A stretch of 64,000 nucleotides of DNA from Actinacidiphila bryophytorum (GTDB lineage: Bacteria; Actinomycetota; Actinomycetes; Streptomycetales; Streptomycetaceae), in the NCBI RefSeq assembly GCF_016916835.1, contig NZ_JAFFIX010000018.1, positions 62,001 to 126,000 of the forward strand. Reading direction: 5' to 3'. Positions 1 through 7,905 of the stretch are shown one piece after another (position 1 is the stretch's first letter; each line of letters starts with the position of its first letter). The position numbers and the translations under genes are program-made. The notes beneath the pieces are model-generated. The model was not told where the DNA came from. It was given only the letters and a program-made list of their open reading frames with translations, and made no database searches.

Positions 1-1
1 C

Positions 2-76
2 TCCACCCCGGCCCACGACCCCCGCCGCCGCATGGTGACCTTCCTCCCGACCCAGGCCACCGCCCACGCCGCCTAG
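2..76 (+). CDS. C-terminal end of an unidentified gene cut by the window edge
   Basis: The first 76 bases read open in one frame and close with TAG at 74-76. The tail is rich in Ala, Thr and Pro and has actinomycete-like codon use. Twenty-four codons are too few to name a family. The call rests only on the open frame and GC-rich wobble positions, so it could also be chance. Confidence 0.35.
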   Translation, partial: STPAHDPRRRMVTFLPTQATAHAA

Positions 77-329
77 GGCGGAGCCGGTCCCGTAACCTCA
101 CGCCCTGACGCCCCGGGGGCGTTCGCGCCACGGCCTGTTGCGCTTCACCGCGCCGCCGCCTGCCGGTATCCGCAGGGAATTCCGCTGATTCCGGTAAATG
201 AGCCGGGAAATGCCGCCTGCCCGTGCCCGTGCGCCTCCGGCCGAGGAACCGAGAAAGTGCTCCATGCGGCGGAAACCGCCGGCCGTAGGCTGAAGACGTG
301 GGGGACGAGACCGCCAGAAGCTGAGCGGT

Positions 330-1671
330 ATGGGCTTTGAGCGGTGGGTCCCGGCCAGTCGCCTGACACTCGTCATGGAACGCCGTGACGGCATGCTCGT
401 GGATTTGGCGTGCCGCGCCCAGAGCGTCCTGAAGGCCGGAGTGGTCGCCGTCTACCTTCCGGTGCCGGCCGAAGCGATGCTGGGCACCGCGGTTGCCGCT
501 GTCGAAAGCCTGGGCATCGGTCCACTGGAACGGCTGCCCCTGGCGGAGGACGTCTACGCCACGGTCCGCGCGTACACGACCGGCAAGACCGCCGTCGCCC
601 ACTCGATCGACATCCTCGGCAACCACCCGGAATTCGCCACCGTCGCGCCCTATCCCCTCACCGTCGCCTCCGCGCCACTGGACGCGCCAGGCAGACGGTT
701 CGGCGCAGTCAGCGCCTTCTGGCCCGGGATCTTCCGCGAGATCGGCCCGGCCGAGATCGAGCGCGGGGGCGTCGGTGGTGATGGGCCAACTGCTCAGCGC
801 CGGGCGCGCCTACGGCACCGACGGGCTGGACCCCGGAGAACTGCTGCGCAGTACCAACCGGCTGCTCGTCGGCCTCAACACCGACCTGTTCGCCACCTGC
901 TGCTGCGCACGGCTGGACCCCGAGACGGGGCTCATGCGCGTGGCGACGGCAGGACATCCGCCACCGTTGATCAGAGGCGCCGCCGGCGACTATGCCGATC
1001 TCCGCCTCGACGTGGGGCCGCCGCTCGGGGTCGACGCCGACTACGGCTACACCGACGTCGGTGTCCCGCTGGAGCCGGGGGCGCTCCTGGCCTTCTACAC
1101 CGACGGGTTCCTCGGCGGCGGTACCGGGCGCGAGCTGGACCCCGACGTCATCGACACCGCCGTCGCCACCTCTCACGGGCAGCTGGAGGAGATCGGCGAC
1201 CAGGTCGTGGAGCGTACGACCGGCGCCCCCTCGACCGCGGACGATGCCGCCCTGCTGCTTCTGCGCTACGAGGAGCCCGCCGCGACGGCGCGCCGCTACA
1301 TGCGCCGTCTGGAGATACCCCGCCGCGATCTGCTCGGCGTGGAGCGCGCACGCCATTTCCTGCACGGGTGGCTCACCGCCTGGAGTCTCGGCACGGTCGA
1401 CGACGAGGCCCAGCTCCTGCTGTCGGAGATCGTGACAAATGCCCTCGTCCACGCAGACAGCGACGTCGACCTGCGCCTGCGCCGCTACCCCGGCCACCTG
1501 CGGGTGAGGTCCGCGACAGCGAACCCCCACCCCGCCATCAACGTCGGGACACCCGGCGAGGACCAGGCCGAGAGCGGACGCGGGATGATGATCGTGTCGG
1601 CCCTCGCGTCCGCCTGGGGCAACTCGCCGAGCGGCCGCGGCAAGGCCGTCTGGTTCGAACTCCCGCTGTGA
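330..1671 (+). pseudogene. Broken GAF / SpoIIE phosphatase / HATPase regulator
   Basis: The original product would be a cytosolic PP2C (SpoIIE-type) serine phosphatase with an N-terminal GAF-like sensor and a C-terminal anti-sigma-factor-like ATPase domain. Reading from ATG 330, about 145 codons give the sensor (ending near FWPGIFREIGP). Near 765-780 the frame must change by one to continue as SVVMGQL, the middle of the phosphatase. From there it runs through TAGHPPPL, FYTDG and ADDAALLL to a HATPase with SEIVTNALVHA and a GRGM box, ending at 1671. The first phosphatase segment (the GDWYD and GDVxGHG metal-binding motifs) is absent, so an internal deletion accompanies the frameshift and no active phosphatase can be made. 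The ATPase half is intact from any internal start. A sequencing error could explain the frame change but not the missing motifs. Confidence 0.75.
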
Positions 1672-1901
1672 CCCGAGCACCACGGGCCGGCCGGAAGCCG
1701 CAGCGCACGGCTGCACCCTCCAGCGGGCTCCTGCCAGGACGCCCGTCGGCCGAGCCCGGCATGTCGCGCGCGCCCACGTGCGCGCGCCGGTCTTGGCGCC
1801 GTGACGGAGAAGTTCCGGGAAGGCCTCGACCGGCTGGGCGAGGTCGCGTGCACCCCCGGGGGGACAGGGGTCCCGCCGGGGGTGCACGCTCTCCGGCCCT
1901 G

Positions 1902-2801
1902 TCAGGTGGCCAGCGGCAGCGCGGTGCGCACCGGGACCGGGGTGAGCACGGAGGAGGGGACCACCTCCTCGGTCTCCTCGTCGATCAGCGAGACCCGCAC
2001 CGCCGGGTTGGGCGCGGTGTCGACGGTGAGGGTGAGGTCGAGCGCGAAGAGCACGCTGACCGGGTGGGTGCCGCGCGCGTCCCGGTAGCTGCCGGCGTAG
2101 CGCAGCACCCGCCAGCCCTCGTCGTCCCAGTGGTCGAGCAGCGCCGAGCGCACCACCGGCATCGCGGTCTGCCAGGCCAGCGAGTTCTCCAGCAGCTGCA
2201 CGGTCGCCGCGACCGGCACCCGCTCGCCCGCTGCCGACGGCAGCGGGTTGCCGAAGACCTTGATACGGGCCTTGCGCAGCGGCAGCAGCCACACGTGGTC
2301 CAGGTCCGCGCTCGCGCACAGCAGCAGGACGGCCGCCGCGGCCAGCACCAGTGCCGAGCCGCCGGGCCGCCGGGTCAGCTGCGACCACCAGGCCGCGTCC
2401 GCGCCCGCCGCCGCGACACCGCCGGCCGCGACAAGACCGGCCCTGGCGAAGGAGCGCACCCCGATCGGCCCTTCCGCCGCGGCGCTGCACCCGCAGGACG
2501 ACTCGGGGGCGGTGGCCCTGGCGTAGGCGAGGTAGCCGGTGAAGCCGGCGCCGAGCACCGCGGTGCCGACACCGGGCAGCAGCGCCTCGGGGGACGCCAG
2601 CAGGGCGGCGGCCAGGGCCAGTTCGACCCCGCCGACGGTGCGCAGCGCCAGCGTGGCGCGCCGGCCGTCGTTGAGGACCCGCACCAGCACGGTGTTCGCG
2701 GCCAGTTGTGCGGTCTGCCGGCCGAAGAGCTTGCCCGCGCCGGTCACCGCGAGCAGCAGCGCACACACCAGCGGGGCGAGGTTGGAGACCAGCGGAATCA
2801 T
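1902..2801 (-). CDS. MauE-type (DoxX-related) membrane protein with C-terminal soluble domain
   Basis: A 299-residue membrane protein. Residues 1-150 hold about four hydrophobic segments in the arrangement of MauE, the membrane protein that in methylamine users supports disulfide formation in the cysteine-rich light chain. A SSCGCS cluster follows the third segment. After one more membrane segment (near residues 150-175) comes an unrecognised soluble region of about 120 residues. It is last of three minus-strand genes, 12 nt behind the Tat-type gene, so probably cotranscribed with it. The methylamine dehydrogenase genes themselves are not nearby, so a methylamine role is not supported; help with thiol or disulfide chemistry for the cysteine-rich neighbour is the inference. 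Confidence 0.75.
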   Translation of the reverse strand: MIPLVSNLAPLVCALLLAVTGAGKLFGRQTAQLAANTVLVRVLNDGRRATLALRTVGGVELALAAALLASPEALLPGVGTAVLGAGFTGYLAYARATAPESSCGCSAAAEGPIGVRSFARAGLVAAGGVAAAGADAAWWSQLTRRPGGSALVLAAAAVLLLCASADLDHVWLLPLRKARIKVFGNPLPSAAGERVPVAATVQLLENSLAWQTAMPVVRSALLDHWDDEGWRVLRYAGSYRDARGTHPVSVLFALDLTLTVDTAPNPAVRVSLIDEETEEVVPSSVLTPVPVRTALPLAT

Positions 2802-2813
2802 CGCACCGCCCCC

Positions 2814-3434
2814 TCAGTGCCCGAGCGAGACGCGGGCGATGTCGATGTTGCCGTCCGCGGGCCGCCAGGCGCCGAGCACCTGGGCCTCCTGCCCGATCCT
2901 GGTGCGCGACAGGTCGGCGGTCAGCGCCCCGCCGAGGTAGGAGGCGGTGGTGGTGTCGGGCACGATGTGGCCGACGAGTTCCTCGTTGCCGTGGGTGAGG
3001 TGCAGCCGGTCCTTGGCGATGCCGCGGATGGTGACGTAGACGTTGACGATGTTCACCCACACCGCGTCGGCGGCGATCGTGCCGTCGGGCATGGCCGCGC
3101 CGCGGGCGTAGAGGCCGTCGCCGACCTCGATGGACTCCGCGGTGGTCGTGCGCAGCTTCCAGATGCTGGTGGCGTTGGTCAGCTGGATCAGGTACCGCTC
3201 GCCGTGGGAGCCGGCGACGTCCAGCACGTTCCGGTTCATCGCGACGACGCGGCCCTCGGCGAAGGCCGCGGGGATCGCGGTGTCGAGCGAGTCCATCGGC
3301 TCGGCGAACGCGGCCTCGGCGTCGAGCCCGCCGAGCGCGGACGCGCCGACGATGGTGGCGCCGCCGACGGCCGCCGTGGTCAGAAAGCGCCTCCGGTCCA
3401 GGCGACGCCCGCCGGATTCCTGGCTGTGACTCAT
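2814..3434 (-). CDS. Tat-exported protein of unknown function, middle gene of MauE operon
   Basis: A 206-residue protein starting with an Arg-rich segment containing RRRFLTTAAVGGATIVG, a twin-arginine signal followed by a hydrophobic stretch and an Ala-rich cleavage region. The mature part is beta-rich, with repeated phrases on the pattern of small OB or DUF5666-like folds, but I cannot assign a family with certainty. Tat export usually means folding before export, which would fit a cofactor-binding or rapidly folding protein. It lies 58 nt after the cysteine-rich gene and 12 nt before the MauE-type gene, so the three probably act together at the membrane or wall. Confidence 0.75.
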   Translation of the reverse strand: MSHSQESGGRRLDRRRFLTTAAVGGATIVGASALGGLDAEAAFAEPMDSLDTAIPAAFAEGRVVAMNRNVLDVAGSHGERYLIQLTNATSIWKLRTTTAESIEVGDGLYARGAAMPDGTIAADAVWVNIVNVYVTIRGIAKDRLHLTHGNEELVGHIVPDTTTASYLGGALTADLSRTRIGQEAQVLGAWRPADGNIDIARVSLGH

Positions 3435-3492
3435 GTCGTCCCTCCTTCGTGACGGTGCTGCGGGGTGTCGGGGTGTCGGTGGGTTCCTGAGG

Positions 3493-3915
3493 TCACTCGT
3501 AGATGTAGACGGGCAGCTTGCCGGAGCTGAGGCTGCCGATCGCGGTGAAGGCCGAGGGGGTGAGGTCGATGACGCGGTTGGTGCGGCAGGCGCCGTTGCA
3601 GCAGGTGGCCTCGCCGCAGAAGCTCTTGGTGCGCGGCCCGCAGTCGGCGAGCGTCACGCAGACGGTGGCGCCCGAGCACTGGTGGCGCACGTTCATGACG
3701 GCGCCGCAGGTGCGGCGCGGCATGTTCTCGCCGCACAGGTCGGGCCGGGTGATGTCCCAGCAGGCGGCGGAGAGGTTGGGCCAGGCGGCCATGTGCTTGC
3801 TGGACTGGCAGGTGCCGCATGCGCCGGTGCCGGCGCTGCCGCAGGAGCCCCAGGCGTTGCCGCAGCAGAACCAGGTGGCTTCGCCCGCCCACAGCGAGGT
3901 CGATCCGCAGGCCAT
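3493..3915 (-). CDS. Cysteine-rich protein with RlpA-like (double-psi barrel) C-terminus
   Basis: A 140-residue protein with 16 cysteines, including CC pairs near residues 17-18 and 105-106. The C-terminal pattern (RVIDLTPSAFTAIG, then LPVYIYE) matches the end of double-psi beta-barrel (RlpA/barwin-like) domains, where the conserved Asp lies in a V-D-L-S/T-P phrase. No Sec or Tat signal is visible from the ATG at 3915, which is odd for so many cysteines; export with the Tat protein encoded next, or a metal-binding role inside the cell, are both possible. It is first of three genes and lies just downstream of an inverted repeat at 3936-3959. Function is unknown. Confidence 0.7.
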   Translation of the reverse strand: MACGSTSLWAGEATWFCCGNAWGSCGSAGTGACGTCQSSKHMAAWPNLSAACWDITRPDLCGENMPRRTCGAVMNVRHQCSGATVCVTLADCGPRTKSFCGEATCCNGACRTNRVIDLTPSAFTAIGSLSSGKLPVYIYE

Positions 3916-3935
3916 GTCGCATCCCTTCGTGTTGG

Positions 3936-3976
3936 GCGCAGGTCATTCCTGACCTGCGCATGACAAGATGACCTGC
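3936..3976. promoter_or_regulatory. Inverted repeat plus extra half-site upstream of cysteine-rich operon
   Basis: GCGCAGGTCA at 3936-3945 and TGACCTGCGC at 3950-3959 form a perfect 10-bp inverted repeat with a 4-nt spacer. A third copy of TGACCTGC lies at 3969-3976. It begins 21 bases upstream of the first operon gene. The layout suits a dimeric repressor site. The rest of the 3916-4259 gap shows no gene. Confidence 0.5.
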
Positions 3977-4259
3977 ACATACGGGGACGGTGGCGCCGCG
4001 GAACGGGGGGCCGCGGCGGTGCCGGCGGGAGGCGCCGAGGGGAGTTACGCGCGCATGACAAGAGGGAGTGGGGGCCGCGTCGTTGCGGGTGAGCCTGTGC
4101 GGGGTGGGGACTGCCTCGGGCAGGCCTCCTGCTGTGCCGTATGCGTCTGACGAGTCGGCTGTGCAGGGTGGAACAGGCCCCCATGATGCGCCTGTCTACG
4201 CGCGTTCGGAAGGGGTCCCGCAGTCCCGGTGCGCGCCTTTCCGGCTCGCGCGCGGGGCT

Positions 4260-4631
4260 TCAGACCGACACGGGCCAGTCCACCAGGCCGTAGAAGACGA
4301 CGAAGCCGATGACCACCAGGCAGGGCGCGAAGACCGCGAGCACCCACCGCGTCCCGACGTTGCGCTCCCGCCGGGGCAGCGCCCAGCTCACCAGCAGCAG
4401 GACGAGCGACAGGCCGAGGGCGACGGCCAGCACGTCGAAGGCGGGCTCGAAGGAGTCCTCGAAGTGCGCGGCCTCCGCCTCCTCGCAGGAGTCGCAGGCC
4501 ATCGGCGAGAGCGAGGCGTAGACGAAGGCGCAGAAGGCCAGCGGCAGGGTGATCAGCGACGACGCCAGCGGCGCCACCCACCCCCCGGACACCGGCTCCT
4601 GCGGGGCGCGGCATGTCAGCGGGTACGTCAT
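4260..4631 (-). CDS. Small membrane protein of unknown function
   Basis: A 123-residue protein beginning MTYPLTCRAPQ. It has hydrophobic segments near residues 22-42 (ASSLITLPLAFCAFVY), 65-85 and 95-120, with an acidic, Cys-containing loop (CDSCEEAEAAHFED) between the first two. The ATG at 4631 is chosen because membrane-like sequence starts just after it; upstream in-frame sequence looks non-coding. I recognise no family. It stands alone on the minus strand, with a hydrolase gene fragment upstream of it. Confidence 0.6.
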   Translation of the reverse strand: MTYPLTCRAPQEPVSGGWVAPLASSLITLPLAFCAFVYASLSPMACDSCEEAEAAHFEDSFEPAFDVLAVALGLSLVLLLVSWALPRRERNVGTRWVLAVFAPCLVVIGFVVFYGLVDWPVSV

Positions 4632-4737
4632 GCCCCCACTGAACTCCCGCGCCGCCCGCGGCACATGAGTCGGCGTACTCAGGACCTGCGCGGGTACGCC
4701 TACCCGCCGACGTTTCTGCGGCTCATGCCGTCCAGCG

Positions 4738-4811
4738 ACTCCGTGGACCGGGCCGGAGCGGCCGGCGAACTCCCGTACGGCGTCCGGCGAGGTGTTGTCG
4801 CCGCTGACGGG
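4738..4811 (-). pseudogene. Short fossil of the MBL-fold hydrolase gene at 5485-6273
   Basis: On the minus strand this stretch reads VSGDNTSPDAVREFAGRSGP, matching VSGDNASLDAVREIAGRFGP inside the complete hydrolase about 0.9 kb away at nearly every position. The DNA is similar over about 70 bases in the same orientation. No start, stop or flanking domain accompanies it, so it is a duplicated scrap or the last remnant of a former paralogue. Confidence 0.65.
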
Positions 4812-4925
4812 ATCGGCCCCCCGCCCGGCACCATCCGGAGGGAATCGGCCGCTTTCCTGTGCCTGCGGGCCGAAGCCGGGTAACCGCAAGGGGTACGGGC
4901 GCACGTCACGGAAGGGGTGGACGCC

Positions 4926-5462
4926 ATGGCCGACCGCGGGGAGGCCCCGGGAAGCGGCGGGCCGGCCGGCGGCCCGGGCCGGCACGAGACCGCGGAGGAG
5001 CGCGCCGACCGGCGCTGGGGCGATCTGCTGCAGGAGCTGCGGGTCGCGCAGACCGGGGTGCAGATCCTCTTCGGCTTCCTGCTGACCGTGGTCTTCCAGC
5101 AGCGCTTCACCCAGCTGTCCTCCGCCGACCGGAACCTCTACGTCGCCACCGTCGTCCTGGGCGCGGCGACCACCGGCGCGCTCGTCGGCCCGGTCGCGAT
5201 GCACCGCCTGCTCACCGGGCGCCGCCTGAAGCCCGAGACGGTGGTGTGGGCGTCCCGTATGACGGTGCTGGGTCTGGGCCTGCTGCTGTGCACGACGGCC
5301 TGCTCGCTGCTGCTGGTGCTGCGGCTGGCCGTCCACGACACCCTGGCCGCCTGGCTGGCCGGGGCGATGGTGGTCTGGTTCGCGCTGTGCTGGCTGGTGC
5401 TGCCGCTGTGGGCCAGGCACCACAGCATCCGGGCCGAGCGGGCTCAGCCGCCGCAGGCCTGA
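4926..5462 (+). CDS. DUF6328-like four-helix membrane protein
   Basis: A 178-residue protein with a polar N-terminus (Gly/Pro-rich then AEERADRRWGDLLQELRVAQTG) and four hydrophobic segments near residues 50-70, 80-100, 115-140 and 145-170. The phrase LLQELRVAQTGVQILFGFLL is characteristic of the DUF6328 family of small actinobacterial membrane proteins of unknown function. ATG 4926 is preferred to GTG 4917 because GGAAGGGG at 4910-4917 is then correctly spaced. It is convergent with the MBL hydrolase gene, with a 22-nt gap. Confidence 0.8.
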   Translation: MADRGEAPGSGGPAGGPGRHETAEERADRRWGDLLQELRVAQTGVQILFGFLLTVVFQQRFTQLSSADRNLYVATVVLGAATTGALVGPVAMHRLLTGRRLKPETVVWASRMTVLGLGLLLCTTACSLLLVLRLAVHDTLAAWLAGAMVVWFALCWLVLPLWARHHSIRAERAQPPQA

Positions 5463-5484
5463 GGGCACCCGGCCCGGGGGCCGC

Positions 5485-6273
5485 TCACCCGGCGGGCTGG
5501 AGGCGGTCGGCCAGGCCCGCGGCGGCGAAGGCGGCGGTCAGGTCCTCGCGGCTCTCGGTGAAGTGCGCCCAGCTGTCGCAGTGCGCGGCGACCACCCGGC
5601 GGGCGCCCAGGATCGCGGCGGCCTCCGCGGCCATCGCGCTGTCCAGGACGATGGGGGCGCCGCCGAAGAGCACGGGGAAGCGCGGGGCGCCGGCGAAGAG
5701 GACGGCGGTGTCGACCGGACCGAAGCGGCCGGCGATCTCCCGTACGGCGTCCAGCGAGGCGTTGTCGCCGCTGACGTAGACGGTGGGGAGCTCCTCCCCG
5801 GTCAGGACGAAGCCGACGACCTGCCCGGTGACGGGTTCGACGTCGGCGCGCGCGCCCGGCCCGTGGATCGCGGGCACACCGGTGACGGTGACCGTCCCGC
5901 CGCCGGGCCGGTCCAGCTCGGCGGACTCCCAGTCCGCCAGCCCCCTGGTCCCCTCCCCGAGACGCCGGCTGCCGTCGGGCGTGGTGAGGGTGAGCGGTAC
6001 GCCGGCCAGCAGCGCGCGGCCCGAGTCGTCGAGGTTGTCGGCGTGCTCGTCGTGCGAGAGCAGCACCACGTCGATCGGCCCCAAGTCCGCGGGCTGCGCT
6101 GCGGAGGGCGCGGTCTTGGTCAGCAGCGGGCGCCCCGGGCGCTGGTAGTCCCCGGGCGCGTCGAAGGTCGGGTCGGTCAGGAAGCGCAGGCCGCCGTACT
6201 CGAAGACGGTGGTGGGGCCGCCGAGCACGCGGACGGCGGGGTGCGGGGCTGCGGGGTGCGCGGCTGCGGACAT
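5485..6273 (-). CDS. MBL-fold metal-dependent hydrolase, UlaG/RomA-like
   Basis: A 262-residue cytosolic metallo-beta-lactamase-fold hydrolase. The early FLTDPTFD and the metal motif SHDEHADNLD (near residues 75-85) are typical of the UlaG-like branch; the canonical last His of HxHxDH is Asn here, a known variant of this branch. Later metal-ligand phrases are AIHGPG, YVSGDNAS and AAHCDSWAHF. Substrate is unknown. It is divergent from the CGNR-type regulator, and a perfect 7+7 inverted repeat in the shared promoter region suggests that regulator controls it. Confidence 0.85.
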   Translation of the reverse strand: MSAAAHPAAPHPAVRVLGGPTTVFEYGGLRFLTDPTFDAPGDYQRPGRPLLTKTAPSAAQPADLGPIDVVLLSHDEHADNLDDSGRALLAGVPLTLTTPDGSRRLGEGTRGLADWESAELDRPGGGTVTVTGVPAIHGPGARADVEPVTGQVVGFVLTGEELPTVYVSGDNASLDAVREIAGRFGPVDTAVLFAGAPRFPVLFGGAPIVLDSAMAAEAAAILGARRVVAAHCDSWAHFTESREDLTAAFAAAGLADRLQPAG

Positions 6274-6309
6274 GAAAGACCCTTCCTCACGGATGGCGAC
6301 CAGTGTTTC

Positions 6310-6337
6310 CGTGAGAGCAGGCTAGTCACTTCTCACG
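6310..6337. promoter_or_regulatory. Inverted repeat between hydrolase and CGNR regulator genes
   Basis: CGTGAGA at 6310-6316 and TCTCACG at 6331-6337 are perfect inverted arms, 21 bp centre to centre, or two helical turns. They lie between two divergent genes, 36 bp from the hydrolase start and 19 bp from the regulator start. This fits an operator for the regulator itself. Confidence 0.45.
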
Positions 6338-6356
6338 TATGGAGGCAAGCCGTAGC

Positions 6357-6965
6357 ATGAGATTCATGAAGGAGAGCGCGACCGCCCCGCCGCCGCTGCC
6401 GCCCGCCCCCGGCGCCGAGCAGTACGTGGCCCTGGACTTCGCCGACAGCCGGCTCACGCTGCCGGCCGGCCAGTCCCTCGACCTCCTGGCGACCCCCGCG
6501 GCAGCCGAGGCCTGGCTGACCGCCCACGGCCTGGCACCCGAGGGCGCGGGCCTGCGCGAGGTGTGCGCGTCCCGGCTGCGCGACCTGCGCGAGCACGTAC
6601 GCGCCCTGATCGGCGCCCGCATCGAGGGCCGCCCCGCCCCCGCCGACGCGCTCGCCGCCGTCAACGCCGCACTCACCCTGGCGCCCGCCGCCCGCCTGCT
6701 GACCTGGGACCCGGAACACGGCCTGCAGCGCGAGGCGGCCCACCCGGTCACGCAGATCGTCGAGCACGCGCTCGCCGCACTCGCCGCGGACACCGCCGAC
6801 CTGCTCACCGCCCCCGACGCCGAACGCCTCACCGCCTGCGGCTCCGCGCCCTGCACCCGCTTCCTGCTGCGGCACGGCCGCCGCCACTGGTGCTCCACCC
6901 GCTGCGGCGACCGCGCCCGCGCCGCCCGCTTCTACGCCCGCCGCACGGGCGCCGCCACGACCTGA
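6357..6965 (+). CDS. CGNR zinc-finger (ABATE) transcriptional regulator
   Basis: A 202-residue protein. Its N-terminal two-thirds is the alpha-helical ABATE-type stress region. The C-terminus ends in a CGNR-type zinc finger of the form CGSAPCTRFLL followed by RRHWCSTRCGDRARAARFYARR, with four Cys ligands and a basic tail. ATG 6357 is preferred because GGAGG at 6341-6345 sits 11 nt upstream; ATG 6366 is an alternative. It probably acts as a DNA-binding repressor or activator of the divergent hydrolase gene and of itself. Confidence 0.85.
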   Translation: MRFMKESATAPPPLPPAPGAEQYVALDFADSRLTLPAGQSLDLLATPAAAEAWLTAHGLAPEGAGLREVCASRLRDLREHVRALIGARIEGRPAPADALAAVNAALTLAPAARLLTWDPEHGLQREAAHPVTQIVEHALAALAADTADLLTAPDAERLTACGSAPCTRFLLRHGRRHWCSTRCGDRARAARFYARRTGAATT

Positions 6966-7034
6966 CCGCCCGAGCCGGCCCGACCCGGGCCCCGTACCGG
7001 CCTACGATGTCCCCCGGGGCGACACCAGTGGCGC

Positions 7035-7904
7035 ATGGGGGGATCGGGGATGCCGGGATCACGGCGGGGATGGCGTACCGCTGCCGCGGGCGCGCTGGCG
7101 GCGCTGCTGCTCGGCGCGTGCGGGACGCAGGTGGCGGGCCAGGGCGCCAACGACCCGGTGCCGCACACCGCGGGGCCGAGCACCCCGATCGCCTGGACCA
7201 CGGCGGAACCCTCCCAGGTCACCGGCGTCAGCCTCAGCGGCGACCGCCGCACCCTGACCGTCCAGGTGCAGGTGCCCAGCGGCGAACACCCGTGCGTCCG
7301 CGACCTCAAGGCGGTGCTCACCGAGCCGCCCACCGACATCGTCCGGGTCCAGGTCACCTTCTCCTCGCCCTCGTTCGACAGGGCGTCGGGCTGCACCCGG
7401 GAGAAGCCGGCCAGCACCCAGGTGCACCTGCCCGCGCCGCTGACCACCGGCCAGCGGCTCGTCGTCGACAACTACGACACTTTCACCGCCGAGGGCGCGG
7501 CGCTCCCCGCGCTGCGGCTGTGCGGGAAACTCGGCTGCACCCCGCCGGCCACCGGCTGCACCGACGCCTCCTACGACCAGGCGCTGCTTGCGGTCGCCGC
7601 ACCGGCCCACACCTACCGCGACTCCGAGGACTGCGACGGCAACTGGCTGGTGCTGGACTTCTCCTGGCGGACGGGACCCGCCTGCGGCGACTCCGGCAGC
7701 TCGGCCTGCACCTCCCGGCTGGGCGACCGCTACTTCTTCCGCGCCGAGCCCTCCGGCTGGGTCCCGCTCACCTCGGGGGCCGCCGGCGGGTGCGGGAGCG
7801 TGCACAAGGTGGCGCCGGACTTCCCGACCGCGATGTGCGCCTCGCTGCCGCCGCTGTCCGCTCAGCTCCACCCGGTGCACACGCCCGCCGCGAAGGGCGG
7901 GTGA
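7035..7904 (+). CDS. Putative lipoprotein of unknown function
   Basis: A 289-residue protein with a lipoprotein signal: basic start (RRGWR), hydrophobic core, lipobox LLLGAC with the Cys at residue 29. The exported part has eleven further cysteines, many in pairs in the C-terminal half, so disulfides are likely. No enzyme motif is visible. An in-frame ATG at 7050 is an alternative start that keeps the whole signal. It ends 1 nt before the convergent aldo/keto reductase gene. Confidence 0.75.
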   Translation: MGGSGMPGSRRGWRTAAAGALAALLLGACGTQVAGQGANDPVPHTAGPSTPIAWTTAEPSQVTGVSLSGDRRTLTVQVQVPSGEHPCVRDLKAVLTEPPTDIVRVQVTFSSPSFDRASGCTREKPASTQVHLPAPLTTGQRLVVDNYDTFTAEGAALPALRLCGKLGCTPPATGCTDASYDQALLAVAAPAHTYRDSEDCDGNWLVLDFSWRTGPACGDSGSSACTSRLGDRYFFRAEPSGWVPLTSGAAGGCGSVHKVAPDFPTAMCASLPPLSAQLHPVHTPAAKGG

Positions 7905-7905
7905 C

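Noticed and set aside
709..3060. 783-codon open frame on the minus strand
   Set aside because: It is antisense to the phosphatase pseudogene and in another frame of the MauE and Tat genes. Composition is Arg/Ala/Gly shadow typical of GC-rich DNA.
330..3452. 1040-codon plus-strand open frame
   Set aside because: Only its first 145 codons look like protein (the sensor domain). The rest is Arg/Pro-rich shadow across unrelated genes on the other strand.
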